Below are positions 35,750 to 43,930 of a stretch of 64,000 bases of DNA, in pieces. A program made the position numbers and the translations under genes. The stretch covers positions 1-64,000 of the forward strand of contig NZ_JAALJI010000012.1 of assembly GCF_011064595.1 (NCBI RefSeq), read 5' to 3'. The notes under the pieces are model-generated. The model did no database searches. It saw only the letters and a list, made by a program, of their open reading frames with translations, and had not been told where the DNA came from. Numbering within the stretch: the stretch's first letter is position 1; each line of letters starts with the position of its first letter. The stretch is from Paludisphaera soli. GTDB taxonomy: Bacteria > Planctomycetota > Planctomycetia > Isosphaerales > Isosphaeraceae.

Positions 35750-37135
35750 TCAAATGTGGACGGATTCACCCAGGCCCTGGCCGGCCGCCTCCATGATCGA
35801 CTCGGAGAACGTCGGGTGCGGGTGCATCGCGTGGACGATCTCCTCCTCGGTGGCCTCCAGCCGCATGGCCATGACCATCTCGGAGATCATCTCGGTGGCG
35901 ACCGCCCCGATGATGTGGGCGCCCAGCAGCTCGCCGTATTTCTTGCCGAAGATCAGCTTGACGAAGCCCTCGCTCTCGCCGGCGGCCAGGGCGCGGCCGC
36001 TGAACGCGAACGGGAACTTGCCGATGCGGATCTCGTGGCCCGCCTCGCGCGCCGCCTTCTCGGTCAGGCCCACGCTGGCGACGCCCGGCTCGGTATAGGT
36101 GCAGCCGGGAATGATCGAGTAATCCACCGTGTGCTTCGAGTGGCCGGCGATCCGCTCGACGCAGTAGACCGCCTCGTGGTGGGCGACGTGCGCCAGCCAG
36201 GGGGGGCCGATGACGTCGCCGACGGCGTAGATTCCCGGCACGTTGGTGGCGAAGCCGTTCTCGCGGTCGACCTTGATGTGGCCCCGGTCGATCTCGACCT
36301 TCACCTCGGGCGCGAACAGGCCCTCGACGTTCCCGGTCACGCCGATGGCGACCAGCGCCACGTCGGCCTCGATCGTCTTCTTGCCCTGCGGCGTCTCGAT
36401 CTCGGCCTTCACGCCCTTGGCGGACTTCTCCAGCTTCGTGGTCTTGGAGCTGGTGTGGATCTCCAGGCCCTTGGCAACGAGGCTCTTCTTCAGGGTGTCG
36501 GAGACCTCCTCGTCCTCGATCGGCAGGACGCGGTCGAGCATCTCGACGACCGTGACCTTGGTGCCGATGGCGTTGTAGAAGTAGCCGAACTCCAGGCCGA
36601 TGGCCCCCGCGCCGATGATGAGCATCGACTTGGGCTGGGCCTCCAGCGACATCGCCTCCTTCGACGTGATGACGGTCTTGCCGTCGAACTCGACGCCGGG
36701 GAACGGCCGGGGCCGGGCGCCGGTGGCGATCACGATCGCGTCGGCCGTGACCACCTCGTCGCCGACCTTGACCTTGCCCGGCGCGATCACCTGGGCGACG
36801 CCGAACTTCGACTTGACCTTGTACTTGCGGAAGAGCCCCTCGATGCCCTTGTTGAGCTGACCGGCGACGCCTCGGCTGCGGCCGATCATCTCGCCGAAGT
36901 TCCACTCGCCCTTGCCGTGATAGCCGAACCGTTCGCCGTGGCGCTTGACCATCTCGACGAGGTGGGCGTTGGAGAGGAGGGCCTTGGTGGGGATGCATCC
37001 CCAGTTGAGGCAGACGCCGCCGAGCTTGTCGCGCTCGATGCAGAGCACGTTCTTGCCGAGCTGCGCCGCCCGGATCGCCCCGGCGTATCCGGCGGGGCCG
37101 CCGCCGATCACCACGATGTCGTAGTCGTTGGCCAT
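35750..37135 (-). CDS. lpdA: Dihydrolipoyl dehydrogenase (E3)
   Basis: 461 residues, typical length. FAD-binding YDIVVIGGGPAGYAGAIRAA is at the N-terminus, followed by the redox-active disulfide GGVCLNWGCIPTK, the NAD motif MLIIGAGAIGLEFGYFYNAI, YAVGDVIGPPWLAH and the dimer-interface catalytic segment HAMHPHPTFSESIMEAA. It reoxidises dihydrolipoamide on E2 with NAD. It is the last gene of the PDH operon on the minus strand, 209 bases after pdhC. It may also serve other 2-oxo acid complexes. Confidence 0.96.
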   Translation of the reverse strand: MANDYDIVVIGGGPAGYAGAIRAAQLGKNVLCIERDKLGGVCLNWGCIPTKALLSNAHLVEMVKRHGERFGYHGKGEWNFGEMIGRSRGVAGQLNKGIEGLFRKYKVKSKFGVAQVIAPGKVKVGDEVVTADAIVIATGARPRPFPGVEFDGKTVITSKEAMSLEAQPKSMLIIGAGAIGLEFGYFYNAIGTKVTVVEMLDRVLPIEDEEVSDTLKKSLVAKGLEIHTSSKTTKLEKSAKGVKAEIETPQGKKTIEADVALVAIGVTGNVEGLFAPEVKVEIDRGHIKVDRENGFATNVPGIYAVGDVIGPPWLAHVAHHEAVYCVERIAGHSKHTVDYSIIPGCTYTEPGVASVGLTEKAAREAGHEIRIGKFPFAFSGRALAAGESEGFVKLIFGKKYGELLGAHIIGAVATEMISEMVMAMRLEATEEEIVHAMHPHPTFSESIMEAAGQGLGESVHI

Positions 37136-37344
37136 GTTCGTGTTCGCCGCATTTCCAGAAAGGGGGTGTATCGAAAGCCGCCCTCGCGCCGGCCCGGCTT
37201 GGCTCGTCTCGGCCGACCTCCGGCCTCCTGCGCGACATTATACGGGAGGACGGGCCCGGCGGGGCCCGAAGCGCGACGGCCCCGCCTCCGGGCTCGCGAG
37301 GTCGGCGAGGGCCGGGGCGGGGCCTACGTGCGCGATCGGCGGGA

Positions 37345-38700
37345 TCAGAGCAGCATCCGCGCCGGCTCTTCGAGCAGGTTCTTGAGCGTCCGCATGAAGT
37401 CGGCGGCCGTCGCGCCGTCGACCGCGCGGTGGTCGGCGCTGAGGGTCAGCGACATCACCGTTCCGACGACGATGGCGTCGCCCTCGACGACCGGCCGCTT
37501 TTCGGCGGCGGAGACGGCCAGGATGGCGACCTCGGGCAGGTTGATGATGGCGTCGAACTGCTTGACGCCGTACATGCCCAGGTTGCTGATCGTGAAGGTC
37601 CCGCCCGAGAGCTGATCGCCCGATAGGTTGCCCCCGCGCGCCGCGGCGGCCAGGGCCTCGCTACCCTTGCGGACCTCGATCAGGCCCATCTGGTCGGCGT
37701 GGTGGAGGACCGGGACGATGAGCCCTTCCTCCAGGGCCACGGCGATCCCGATGTTCACCTCGCCGCGGCGGGTGATGGCGTCGGGCTCGAACGTGGCGTT
37801 CAGGGCCGGGTGGCGGCGGAGCGAGACGGCGACCGCCTTGGTCACGAAGTCGCCGACCGAGAGCTTCACCTTCTCGGCGGCCAGCTCCTTGTTCAGCGTC
37901 TCGCGGAGGGCGACGAGCTTGTCGACCCGGACGTCCACGGTGACGTGGATCTCCGGCGCGGTCTGCTTGGACTGCGACATCCGCTGGGCGATCGTCTTGC
38001 GCATCCGCGAGTTGGGGATGCGCTGCTCCTGCAGCGGCGCGGTGGAGATCCGCGCGGCGGGGCGGGGCGGCACGGCCGCCGGTTGGGGCGAGGCGGCCGG
38101 GGCCTTCGCGGCGGCCGGGGACGCCCCCCTGTCCTTGCCCTTGCCGGCGAGGAACTCCTCGACGTCGCGGCGGACGACCCGGCCGCCGGGGCCGGTCCCC
38201 TTCACGCGGGCGATGTCGATCCGGGCCTCGGCGGCGATCTTGCGGGCGAGCGGGCTGGACCGCACGCGGCCGCCGGTGCCGACGGCCGCCAGCTCATCCT
38301 CGTCGTCCTCGACCTCGGGCTCGGCCTCGGGGGCCGGCGCCTCGGCGGGCTTGCGCTTGCCGTTCTCGCCGGAGGCCGCGGCGGGCGCCTGGCCCTCGGC
38401 CTTCGGGTCGGCCTTTTTGGCGCCGCCGCCCAGGCCGGCGGCGACTTGCTTCGGGTCCTCGCCCTTCTTGGCGAGGACCATCACGCGATCGCCCAACGCG
38501 ACCTCGTCGCCGGCCTCGTGGTCGATGTGGGCGATGACGCCGTCCTCATACGACTTCATCTGCATCGTGGCCTTGTCGGTCTCGATGTCGGCCAGGACGT
38601 CGCCTTCCTTGATCGCGTCCCCCACCTTGACCAGCCACTGCGCGATGACCCCGCTCTCCATCGTGGGGCTGAGCTTGGGCATTGTCACTTCGATCGGCAC
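37345..38700 (-). CDS. pdhC: Dihydrolipoamide acetyltransferase (PDH E2)
   Basis: 451 residues. One lipoyl domain (VTMPKLSPTMESGVIAQWLV, lipoyl lysine in DIETDKATMQM, about residue 43), an Ala/Pro-rich hinge with mixed charge, the peripheral subunit-binding domain (PLARKIAAEARIDIARVKGT, then GGRVVRRDVEEFL), a second Ala/Pro linker, and the catalytic core ending LSADHRAVDGATAADFMRTL, whose H-x3-D-G is the active site. It transfers acetyl from lipoamide to CoA. It stands between pdhB (79 bases) and lpdA in the operon. Only one lipoyl domain is present. Confidence 0.96.
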   Translation of the reverse strand: MPIEVTMPKLSPTMESGVIAQWLVKVGDAIKEGDVLADIETDKATMQMKSYEDGVIAHIDHEAGDEVALGDRVMVLAKKGEDPKQVAAGLGGGAKKADPKAEGQAPAAASGENGKRKPAEAPAPEAEPEVEDDEDELAAVGTGGRVRSSPLARKIAAEARIDIARVKGTGPGGRVVRRDVEEFLAGKGKDRGASPAAAKAPAASPQPAAVPPRPAARISTAPLQEQRIPNSRMRKTIAQRMSQSKQTAPEIHVTVDVRVDKLVALRETLNKELAAEKVKLSVGDFVTKAVAVSLRRHPALNATFEPDAITRRGEVNIGIAVALEEGLIVPVLHHADQMGLIEVRKGSEALAAAARGGNLSGDQLSGGTFTISNLGMYGVKQFDAIINLPEVAILAVSAAEKRPVVEGDAIVVGTVMSLTLSADHRAVDGATAADFMRTLKNLLEEPARMLL

Positions 38701-38779
38701 GAGTCGGCTCCTCGGGGCCGTTGCGAAGGCCCCCTCGCTCTGTCGAAGAGCGGAAAAATCGTGTTGGTTGCGGGTCAGG

Positions 38780-39757
38780 TCAGCGGTAGACCACGTCGTT
38801 GACGGCGGCCAGGATCCGCGGCACGGACGGCAGCATCGAGGCTTCGAGCTGCTTGTTGTACGGGGCCGGCGCGTCGGCCGAGGCCACGCGGAGGATCGGG
38901 GCGTCCAGCTCGTCGAACACCTCGCGAGTGATCCGGTCGGAGACGCCGGCGCCGAGCCCGCAGTACGGCCAGTCTTCCTCGACGATCACGGCGCGGTGGG
39001 TCTTCGAGACCGACTGCACCAGGGTCTCGATGTCGAGCGGGCGGATGCTGCGGAGGTCGATCACCTCGGCCTCCACCCCCTTGGCGGCCAGCTCCTCGGC
39101 CGCGGCCAGGGTCGTCTTGAGCGAGCGCGAGTAGGTGATCAGGGTCACGTCCGCGCCCGGACGACGGATCTCGGCCTTGCCGAACGGGACGACGTGGTCG
39201 CCGTCGGGGATCTCGCCGCGCTCGTGGTAGAGCACCTCGTGCTCGATGAAGACGACCGGGTCGTCGGAGCGGACGGCCGTCTTGAGCAGGCCCTTGGCGT
39301 CGGCCGGGGTGGCCGGCATGACGACGGTCAAGCCGGGGATCTGGGCGTACCAGGCCTCCAGCCGGTGCGAGTGGGTGGCCCCCAGGCTGCCGGCCATCCC
39401 CGAGCTGCCGCGGAAGACGATCGGCACCGAAAACTGGCCGCCGCTCATGTAGCGCATGTTGGCGGCGTTGTTGACGATCTGGTCGATCGCCACCAGGCTG
39501 AAGCTGAACGTCATGAACTCGATGATCGGCCGCAGCCCGACCATCGCCGCGCCGATGCCGATGCCGGCGAAGCCTTCCTCGGAGATCGGGGTGTCGATCA
39601 CGCGGCGGGGCCCGAACTTCTTGAGCATCCCCTGGCTGACCTTGTAGGCGCCGTCGTACTCGGCGACCTCCTCGCCCATCAGGAACACGCGATCGTCGCG
39701 CTCCATCTCCTCGGTCATCGCCTGGTTGAGCGCCTCTCGATACGAAAAAACCGCCAT
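38780..39757 (-). CDS. pdhB: Pyruvate dehydrogenase E1 component beta subunit
   Basis: 325 residues from the ATG at 39757, two bases before the pdhA stop; a longer open frame upstream overlaps pdhA and is not real. It has MGEEVAEYDGAYKVSQGMLK, RVIDTPISEEGFAGIGIGAA, MRYMSGGQFSVPIVFRGSSG, HSHRLEAWYAQIPGLTVVMP and a C-terminal DLRSIRPLDIETLVQSVSKT, the E1-beta signature. With the alpha subunit it decarboxylates pyruvate using thiamine diphosphate. Confidence 0.96.
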   Translation of the reverse strand: MAVFSYREALNQAMTEEMERDDRVFLMGEEVAEYDGAYKVSQGMLKKFGPRRVIDTPISEEGFAGIGIGAAMVGLRPIIEFMTFSFSLVAIDQIVNNAANMRYMSGGQFSVPIVFRGSSGMAGSLGATHSHRLEAWYAQIPGLTVVMPATPADAKGLLKTAVRSDDPVVFIEHEVLYHERGEIPDGDHVVPFGKAEIRRPGADVTLITYSRSLKTTLAAAEELAAKGVEAEVIDLRSIRPLDIETLVQSVSKTHRAVIVEEDWPYCGLGAGVSDRITREVFDELDAPILRVASADAPAPYNKQLEASMLPSVPRILAAVNDVVYR

Positions 39758-39759
39758 GA

Positions 39760-40773
39760 TCACTCCTGCGGGATGAAGGGGGCCACCGTGATGTCTTCGT
39801 AGAGGGCCTCGAGGGGCGGGTTCTCGCTCTTCTCGGCGAACTCGATCGCCTCCTCGATCTCGGCCTTGACCTCCTCGCGCATCGCTTCGAAGGCCTCGTC
39901 GTCGATCCAGCCGCGCTCCTTGAGGACGGCCTCGTAGCGGATGATCGGGTCTTTCTTCATGTAGCTGTCCAGCTCGTCGCGGAGCCGGTACTTGCCCGGG
40001 TCGCTGATCGAGTGGCCCTTGTGGCGGTAGGTCAGGGCCTCGATGAAGCTCGGCCCCTCGCCGGCGCGGGCGTGCTCGACGGCCTCCAGCGTGGTGCGGG
40101 CCATCAGCTCGATGTCGTTGCCGTCGATCTTGTGGCCGGGGATGCCGTACGGCGTGGCGCAGCGGATGGTCAGGTCCTGGTGCGAGCTGGAGCGGACCAG
40201 CGACGTGCCCATCGCGTAGAGGTTGTTCTCGACGATGTAGATGACCGGCAGCTTCCACAGGGCGGCCATGTTCAGGGCCTCGTGGACGCTCCCCTGGTTG
40301 ATGGCGCCGTCGCCCAGGTAGCAGAGGGCCACCCGGTCCTCGCCGCGGTACTTGCTGGCGAAGGCGAAGCCCGCCGCCAGCGGGATGTGGCTGCCGACGA
40401 TCGCGTGGCCCCCCATCATCCCCTTCGGGGCGTCGAAGAAGTGCATCGAGCCCCCCTTGCCCTTGGAGCAGCCCGTCACCTTGCCCAGCAGCTCGGCCAT
40501 GCCGGCCCTCGCCGTCATGCCCAGGGCCAGGGCGTGGCCGTGGTCGCGGTAGGCGGTGATCACCCAGTCGTCCTCGCGGAGGACGCCGATCGACCCCACC
40601 GCCACCGGCTCCTGGCCGCTGTACTGGTGGAAGAATCCGCCGATCTTGTTGCCCTTCTGGTAGAGCATCTCCGCCCGTTCCTCGAACCGGCGGATCAGCA
40701 GCATCTGTCGGAGCCAGTCCAAGGCGCGGGACTTGTCGACGATCGGCTGCGCTTCCGTTTGCACTGAGGCCAT
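39760..40773 (-). CDS. pdhA: Pyruvate dehydrogenase E1 component alpha subunit
   Basis: 337 residues from the ATG at 40773; upstream in-frame sequence is unlike the family. It contains LLIRRFEERAEMLYQKG, GGFFHQYSGQEPVAVG, the thiamine diphosphate motif GDGAINQGSVHEALNMA with ENNLYAMGTS, and the phosphorylation-loop-like TYRHKGHSISDPGKYRLRDE. It heads the operon pdhA-pdhB-pdhC-lpdA on the minus strand, giving the complete pyruvate dehydrogenase complex. The two-subunit E1 type is seen here rather than the single-chain AceE type. Confidence 0.96.
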   Translation of the reverse strand: MASVQTEAQPIVDKSRALDWLRQMLLIRRFEERAEMLYQKGNKIGGFFHQYSGQEPVAVGSIGVLREDDWVITAYRDHGHALALGMTARAGMAELLGKVTGCSKGKGGSMHFFDAPKGMMGGHAIVGSHIPLAAGFAFASKYRGEDRVALCYLGDGAINQGSVHEALNMAALWKLPVIYIVENNLYAMGTSLVRSSSHQDLTIRCATPYGIPGHKIDGNDIELMARTTLEAVEHARAGEGPSFIEALTYRHKGHSISDPGKYRLRDELDSYMKKDPIIRYEAVLKERGWIDDEAFEAMREEVKAEIEEAIEFAEKSENPPLEALYEDITVAPFIPQE

Positions 40774-41202
40774 AACAACCAGACTCCTGAGTGAACGGCG
40801 GACCAAGCGGATGCCGGTGGGGCCGGCGACGGCGAGTTCGGAAGGCCGATCCGTCGGCGATCGCGGGGCGGCGGGGAGGAGCTTCGCGCGCGAATCGCCC
40901 GCCCGAGGGGGCGATGATTCTTCTTTCCCGGGCCCGGGACCTCTGCGGCTCAAACAGGGCAAGCCGCGACCGGGCCGGATTCCAGGTCCACCGTCCGCCG
41001 ATTATGTTTGATCAGCTCATCTTATCCGAAAGATCCAGACCTCCGCCAGGCAGGAAGGCGCGAACCCGTCGGCCCCGCCGCCTGTCCCAAACCTTCCCCC
41101 TCCTCGGAGAATCCCCCGCAAATCCGGCCGCCGCACGGGTCTCCTCCCCTGACCGCCCCATACCGGGGCCGGCCGTAGTCAGGGCCACCACGCAGGGCGA
41201 GC
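40774..41202. other. Divergent regulatory region between PDH operon and ECF sigma gene
   Basis: 429 bases without a gene. The AT-richest part is at about 41000-41035 (CGATTATGTTTGATCAGCTC, then ATCTTATCCGAAAGATC), where promoters for both directions probably lie; CATAAT on the minus strand could be a -10 box for pdhA, but no good -35 was found. An operator could not be named. Confidence 0.4.
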
Positions 41203-41730
41203 ATGGATGAATTGAGCGAGCGGCTGGCGAGCGGCGATCCCGAGGCGTTCGGCGAATTGTACGCGGCGCTCGCCGATCGTCTGCACCATTATCTGGTGTC
41301 TCGTCTAGGTGCATCGGCCGACGCCGACGACGTCCTCCAGGAGACCTTCCTCCGACTGGCGCGGAATCGCGGCCGGATGCGCGAGGTCGACGACCTCACG
41401 GCGTTCGCGTTCACCGTCGCCCGCAACGAGGCCAACCGCTGGCTCGACGCCCGACGACGGCGCGGCGAGGCCCTGGCCGCCACCGCCCGCGACCTCTTCG
41501 CCGAGGCCTCGTCCGACGAACTTGGGGCCCGCGAGACGGCCGAATCGGTGGCCCTGGGCCTCGCCGGTCTGGAGGCCGACGACCGCGAGGTCGTCGTGCT
41601 GAAGATATTTACAGGCCTGACGTTTCGCGAGATTGGCGCGATCCTGGGCCGCCCCCTGGGGACGGTCGCCACGCGCTATCGTTCGGCCCTGGATCGCCTG
41701 CGGACCCTGATGGCGGGAGAGAGACGATGA
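41203..41730 (+). CDS. ECF sigma factor (with membrane partner downstream)
   Basis: 175 residues, standard ECF length. Region 2 reads LYAALADRLHHYLVSRLGAS, DADDVLQETFLRLARNR and AFAFTVARNEANRWLDARRR; region 4 reads DREVVVLKIFTGLTFREIGA and LGRPLGTVATRYRSALDRLR. Its stop overlaps the ATG of a membrane protein by four bases (ATGA, 41727-41730), the usual arrangement for an anti-sigma partner. It is the first gene of a three-gene unit and is divergent from the PDH operon. Confidence 0.9.
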   Translation: MDELSERLASGDPEAFGELYAALADRLHHYLVSRLGASADADDVLQETFLRLARNRGRMREVDDLTAFAFTVARNEANRWLDARRRRGEALAATARDLFAEASSDELGARETAESVALGLAGLEADDREVVVLKIFTGLTFREIGAILGRPLGTVATRYRSALDRLRTLMAGERR

Positions 41731-42275
41731 ATGACGACCTGGAGGCCCGCTTCCGCCGACTCAAGCCCCGGGGTGCCCCCCCCGAACTCCGCGGCAGGAT
41801 CCTGGAGTCGGTCGCCCGCGAACTGGCGGCCCCGGACGCCGCCCGCCCTTTCCGACGAAGGTTCCCGGCCTGGACCGCCACGGCCGCCGCCCTGCTTCTC
41901 GGCGTTTTTTTGAATCATCTGGCGAATCGGGCGGTCGACGAACGGCTGGCCAGAGTTTTCGGCCCCCGCCCGCTCCCGCCAGCGGCGCTGGAGTTGGCCC
42001 GCGACGTCGCCGAGGCCGCCGGGCCCGAGGCGGGACGGTTGGTCCTCGACCGACTCGCCACACCCGGGAGGCCCGCCACCGAGGCGGACTTCCGCCGCCA
42101 CGCGGCCGACCTGGGCCGCCTTTCCCGCGAACCGACCTCCGACTCCCTGGAGAGTGACGATGAGAAAGCGCCTGGCGAGGTTCCTCAAGTGGGCCGCGAT
42201 CGCCTGCGGCCTGCTGCTGGCCGCCTGCTTGCTGGCGAGCGCCGGCCTCACCTGGATCACCGGCAGAAGGCTTGA
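41727..42275 (+). CDS. Putative membrane anti-sigma factor
   Basis: 182 residues. A short cytoplasmic N-terminal part (DDLEARFRRLKPRGAPPELR, GRILESVARELAAPDA) is followed by one membrane span (about residues 50-66, TATAAALLLGVFLNHLANRA) and an outside Ala/Arg-rich region. Translational coupling to the ECF sigma gene makes an anti-sigma role likely, although no zinc-binding H-x3-C-x2-C motif is seen. The 3' end overlaps the next gene by about 116 bases, unusually long. The last 40 residues (from SDDEKAP) may therefore come from a lost stop. Confidence 0.65.
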   Translation: MNDDLEARFRRLKPRGAPPELRGRILESVARELAAPDAARPFRRRFPAWTATAAALLLGVFLNHLANRAVDERLARVFGPRPLPPAALELARDVAEAAGPEAGRLVLDRLATPGRPATEADFRRHAADLGRLSREPTSDSLESDDEKAPGEVPQVGRDRLRPAAGRLLAGERRPHLDHRQKA

Positions 42276-43437
42276 AGCCCGGCTCGCCGCCCTCCGGGCC
42301 GCGGGCGACCCGCTCACGATCGCCGATCTCGCCCCGACCCCCGTCCCGCCGGCGGAAGACGCCGCCGTCCCGTTGGCGCGGGTCGCAGCGGCCCAGGGCG
42401 CGTTCCAGAAGGAGCTGACCGCACTGTTCCCGGGAAGGGGCGTTGCGGACCTCCCCCTGGGCCCCGGCGAGCAAGCGAAGCTCAGGGCCTTGTTCGAGGC
42501 CCAACCCGAGATCGTCCCGCTCCTGCGCGACGCGGCCTCGCGACCCGGCTACGCGCCGCCGTTCGACGCGGCGGCCACCACGACCGAGATGCTGAAGCGG
42601 TCTTTCGAGCTGATGTCTCGACATCGCGAAGCCTCGCGAATCCTCCAGAGCCGGTCGGCGCTCCTGGTCGCCGAGGGCCTCCCCGACGAGGCCCTCGAGC
42701 TCCAGATCGTGGCGCTTCGGCTCGCACGACTCCCGTTCCGCGAGCCGACGATGTCCAACTACCTCGTCGGGATCGCCTGCACCCGCGTCGCGGCCGCCGG
42801 CGTGAACGACGTGCTCCAGTCGGCCCCGGTCTCCGAGGCGGGCCGCCGGGCGCTCGACGCCGAGTTGGCCCTTCTGGACGACCCGGCCCTGGTCCGGCGG
42901 GCGTTCAAGAACGAGAGGGCTTACTCGCTGACGAGCGTCAACGAGATGTCCGCGAACCTCTTCTGGCTCACGGGATGGATGCGCAACGACCTGACGGCCC
43001 TGATGCTCGACCTCTTCGACGACCAGATCCGTAAGCTGGACCTCCCCTATGCCCAGGCGGCGGCCACAGCCTCCGCGACCGGCCGACGGTGGTCCCCCTT
43101 CGGGACGCTGGTCGACCTTCTCAAACCGGCCCTGGCCTCGACTCGCGAGGCGACCGAACGACTCCGCGCCGCAACCCGCTCGCTCCGCGTGCTCAACGCG
43201 ATCCAGTCAAGGGTCCCGACCGAAGCCGAGGCCCCGCCGCCCCTCGACTCCCTGGGCCTCCCCCGCGAGGCGACCGTCGACCCGTTCACGGGCAGGCCGC
43301 TCCTCGTCAAGAAGCTCCCGAGCGGCTGGCTGGTCTACTCCGTCGGCAAGGATCTGGTCGACGACGGCGGCGACCTGGAGAAGGACAAGGACGTCGGCTT
43401 CGGCGCCCCCCGCGAGGACCTTCCAGGCCGCCCCTGA
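42160..43437 (+). CDS. Membrane-anchored hypothetical protein with pilin-like C-terminal block
   Basis: 425 residues from the ATG at 42160 (GTG 42154 also in frame), with GGAGAG upstream. A signal anchor (KWAAIACGLLLAACLLASAG) leads to a long helical Ala/Leu-rich region with LEARLAALRAAGDPLTIADL and FELMSRHREASRIL. The C-terminus, VDPFTGRPLLVKKLPSGWLV then YSVGKDLVDDGGD, resembles the terminal block of pseudopilin-like planctomycete proteins. Function unknown. It overlaps the anti-sigma gene strongly, so the three genes from 41203 form one operon and this may be an envelope sensor or target. Confidence 0.72.
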   Translation: MRKRLARFLKWAAIACGLLLAACLLASAGLTWITGRRLEARLAALRAAGDPLTIADLAPTPVPPAEDAAVPLARVAAAQGAFQKELTALFPGRGVADLPLGPGEQAKLRALFEAQPEIVPLLRDAASRPGYAPPFDAAATTTEMLKRSFELMSRHREASRILQSRSALLVAEGLPDEALELQIVALRLARLPFREPTMSNYLVGIACTRVAAAGVNDVLQSAPVSEAGRRALDAELALLDDPALVRRAFKNERAYSLTSVNEMSANLFWLTGWMRNDLTALMLDLFDDQIRKLDLPYAQAAATASATGRRWSPFGTLVDLLKPALASTREATERLRAATRSLRVLNAIQSRVPTEAEAPPPLDSLGLPREATVDPFTGRPLLVKKLPSGWLVYSVGKDLVDDGGDLEKDKDVGFGAPREDLPGRP

Positions 43438-43930
43438 ATCCGTCACATCCGCCCCGTCGACCGAGGGGGCCGACCGCCGACCTCTTCCGCCGCGGACGCC
43501 GCCGTCGCCCGATCGGGTGGGAGCGTCGGGCCCGGGACGGCGACCGGCCCCCGGGTCGTCCGAAGACGCGGCTTCTTTATTAAGATTTTGTTGGCTTCAA
43601 CACTTTCTTGTCTTAGGATATATTTGCCTGCTCAGTTATTCCGGGTCGCGGGGCGAAAGGACCCCCGCGATCGGCTGGACAGCGACGCGACCCTTCTACT
43701 TTGCCTTTTCGTCGAGCCCGTCGAGGCTCTCACGATGGGCTTCCGCGTCGACCGGTGCTCCCCAGTGAGCCGACACCTCCTCCCCAGTCCGTCCGTCCCG
43801 GGTCGGAAGGCGACTTCCCCCGCGATCGGGCCGACGGATCTCGACCGCTTCGAGCGGATGCGCGGGGCGGCCTTCCCTGGAGCCGAGGCCCGCCCGCCGC
43901 CGCGACGGCACTCCCAACCTGAGGAACTCC
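43438..43930. other. Non-coding region upstream of the DUF11 protein gene
   Basis: 493 bases without a credible gene. The 43575-43630 patch is strongly AT-rich compared with its surroundings and holds a promoter candidate. The remainder would be a leader of about 300 bases, longer than usual; it reads as GC-rich sequence with no clear riboswitch fold that I can name. Confidence 0.45.
43591..43619 (+). promoter_or_regulatory. Sigma-70-like promoter candidate
   Basis: TTGGCT (43591-43596), a 17-base spacer and TAGGAT (43614-43619) lie in the AT-rich patch upstream of the 1113-residue secreted protein. Spacing is ideal and both boxes match the consensus at four of six positions. It implies a leader of roughly 300 bases. 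Confidence 0.45.
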
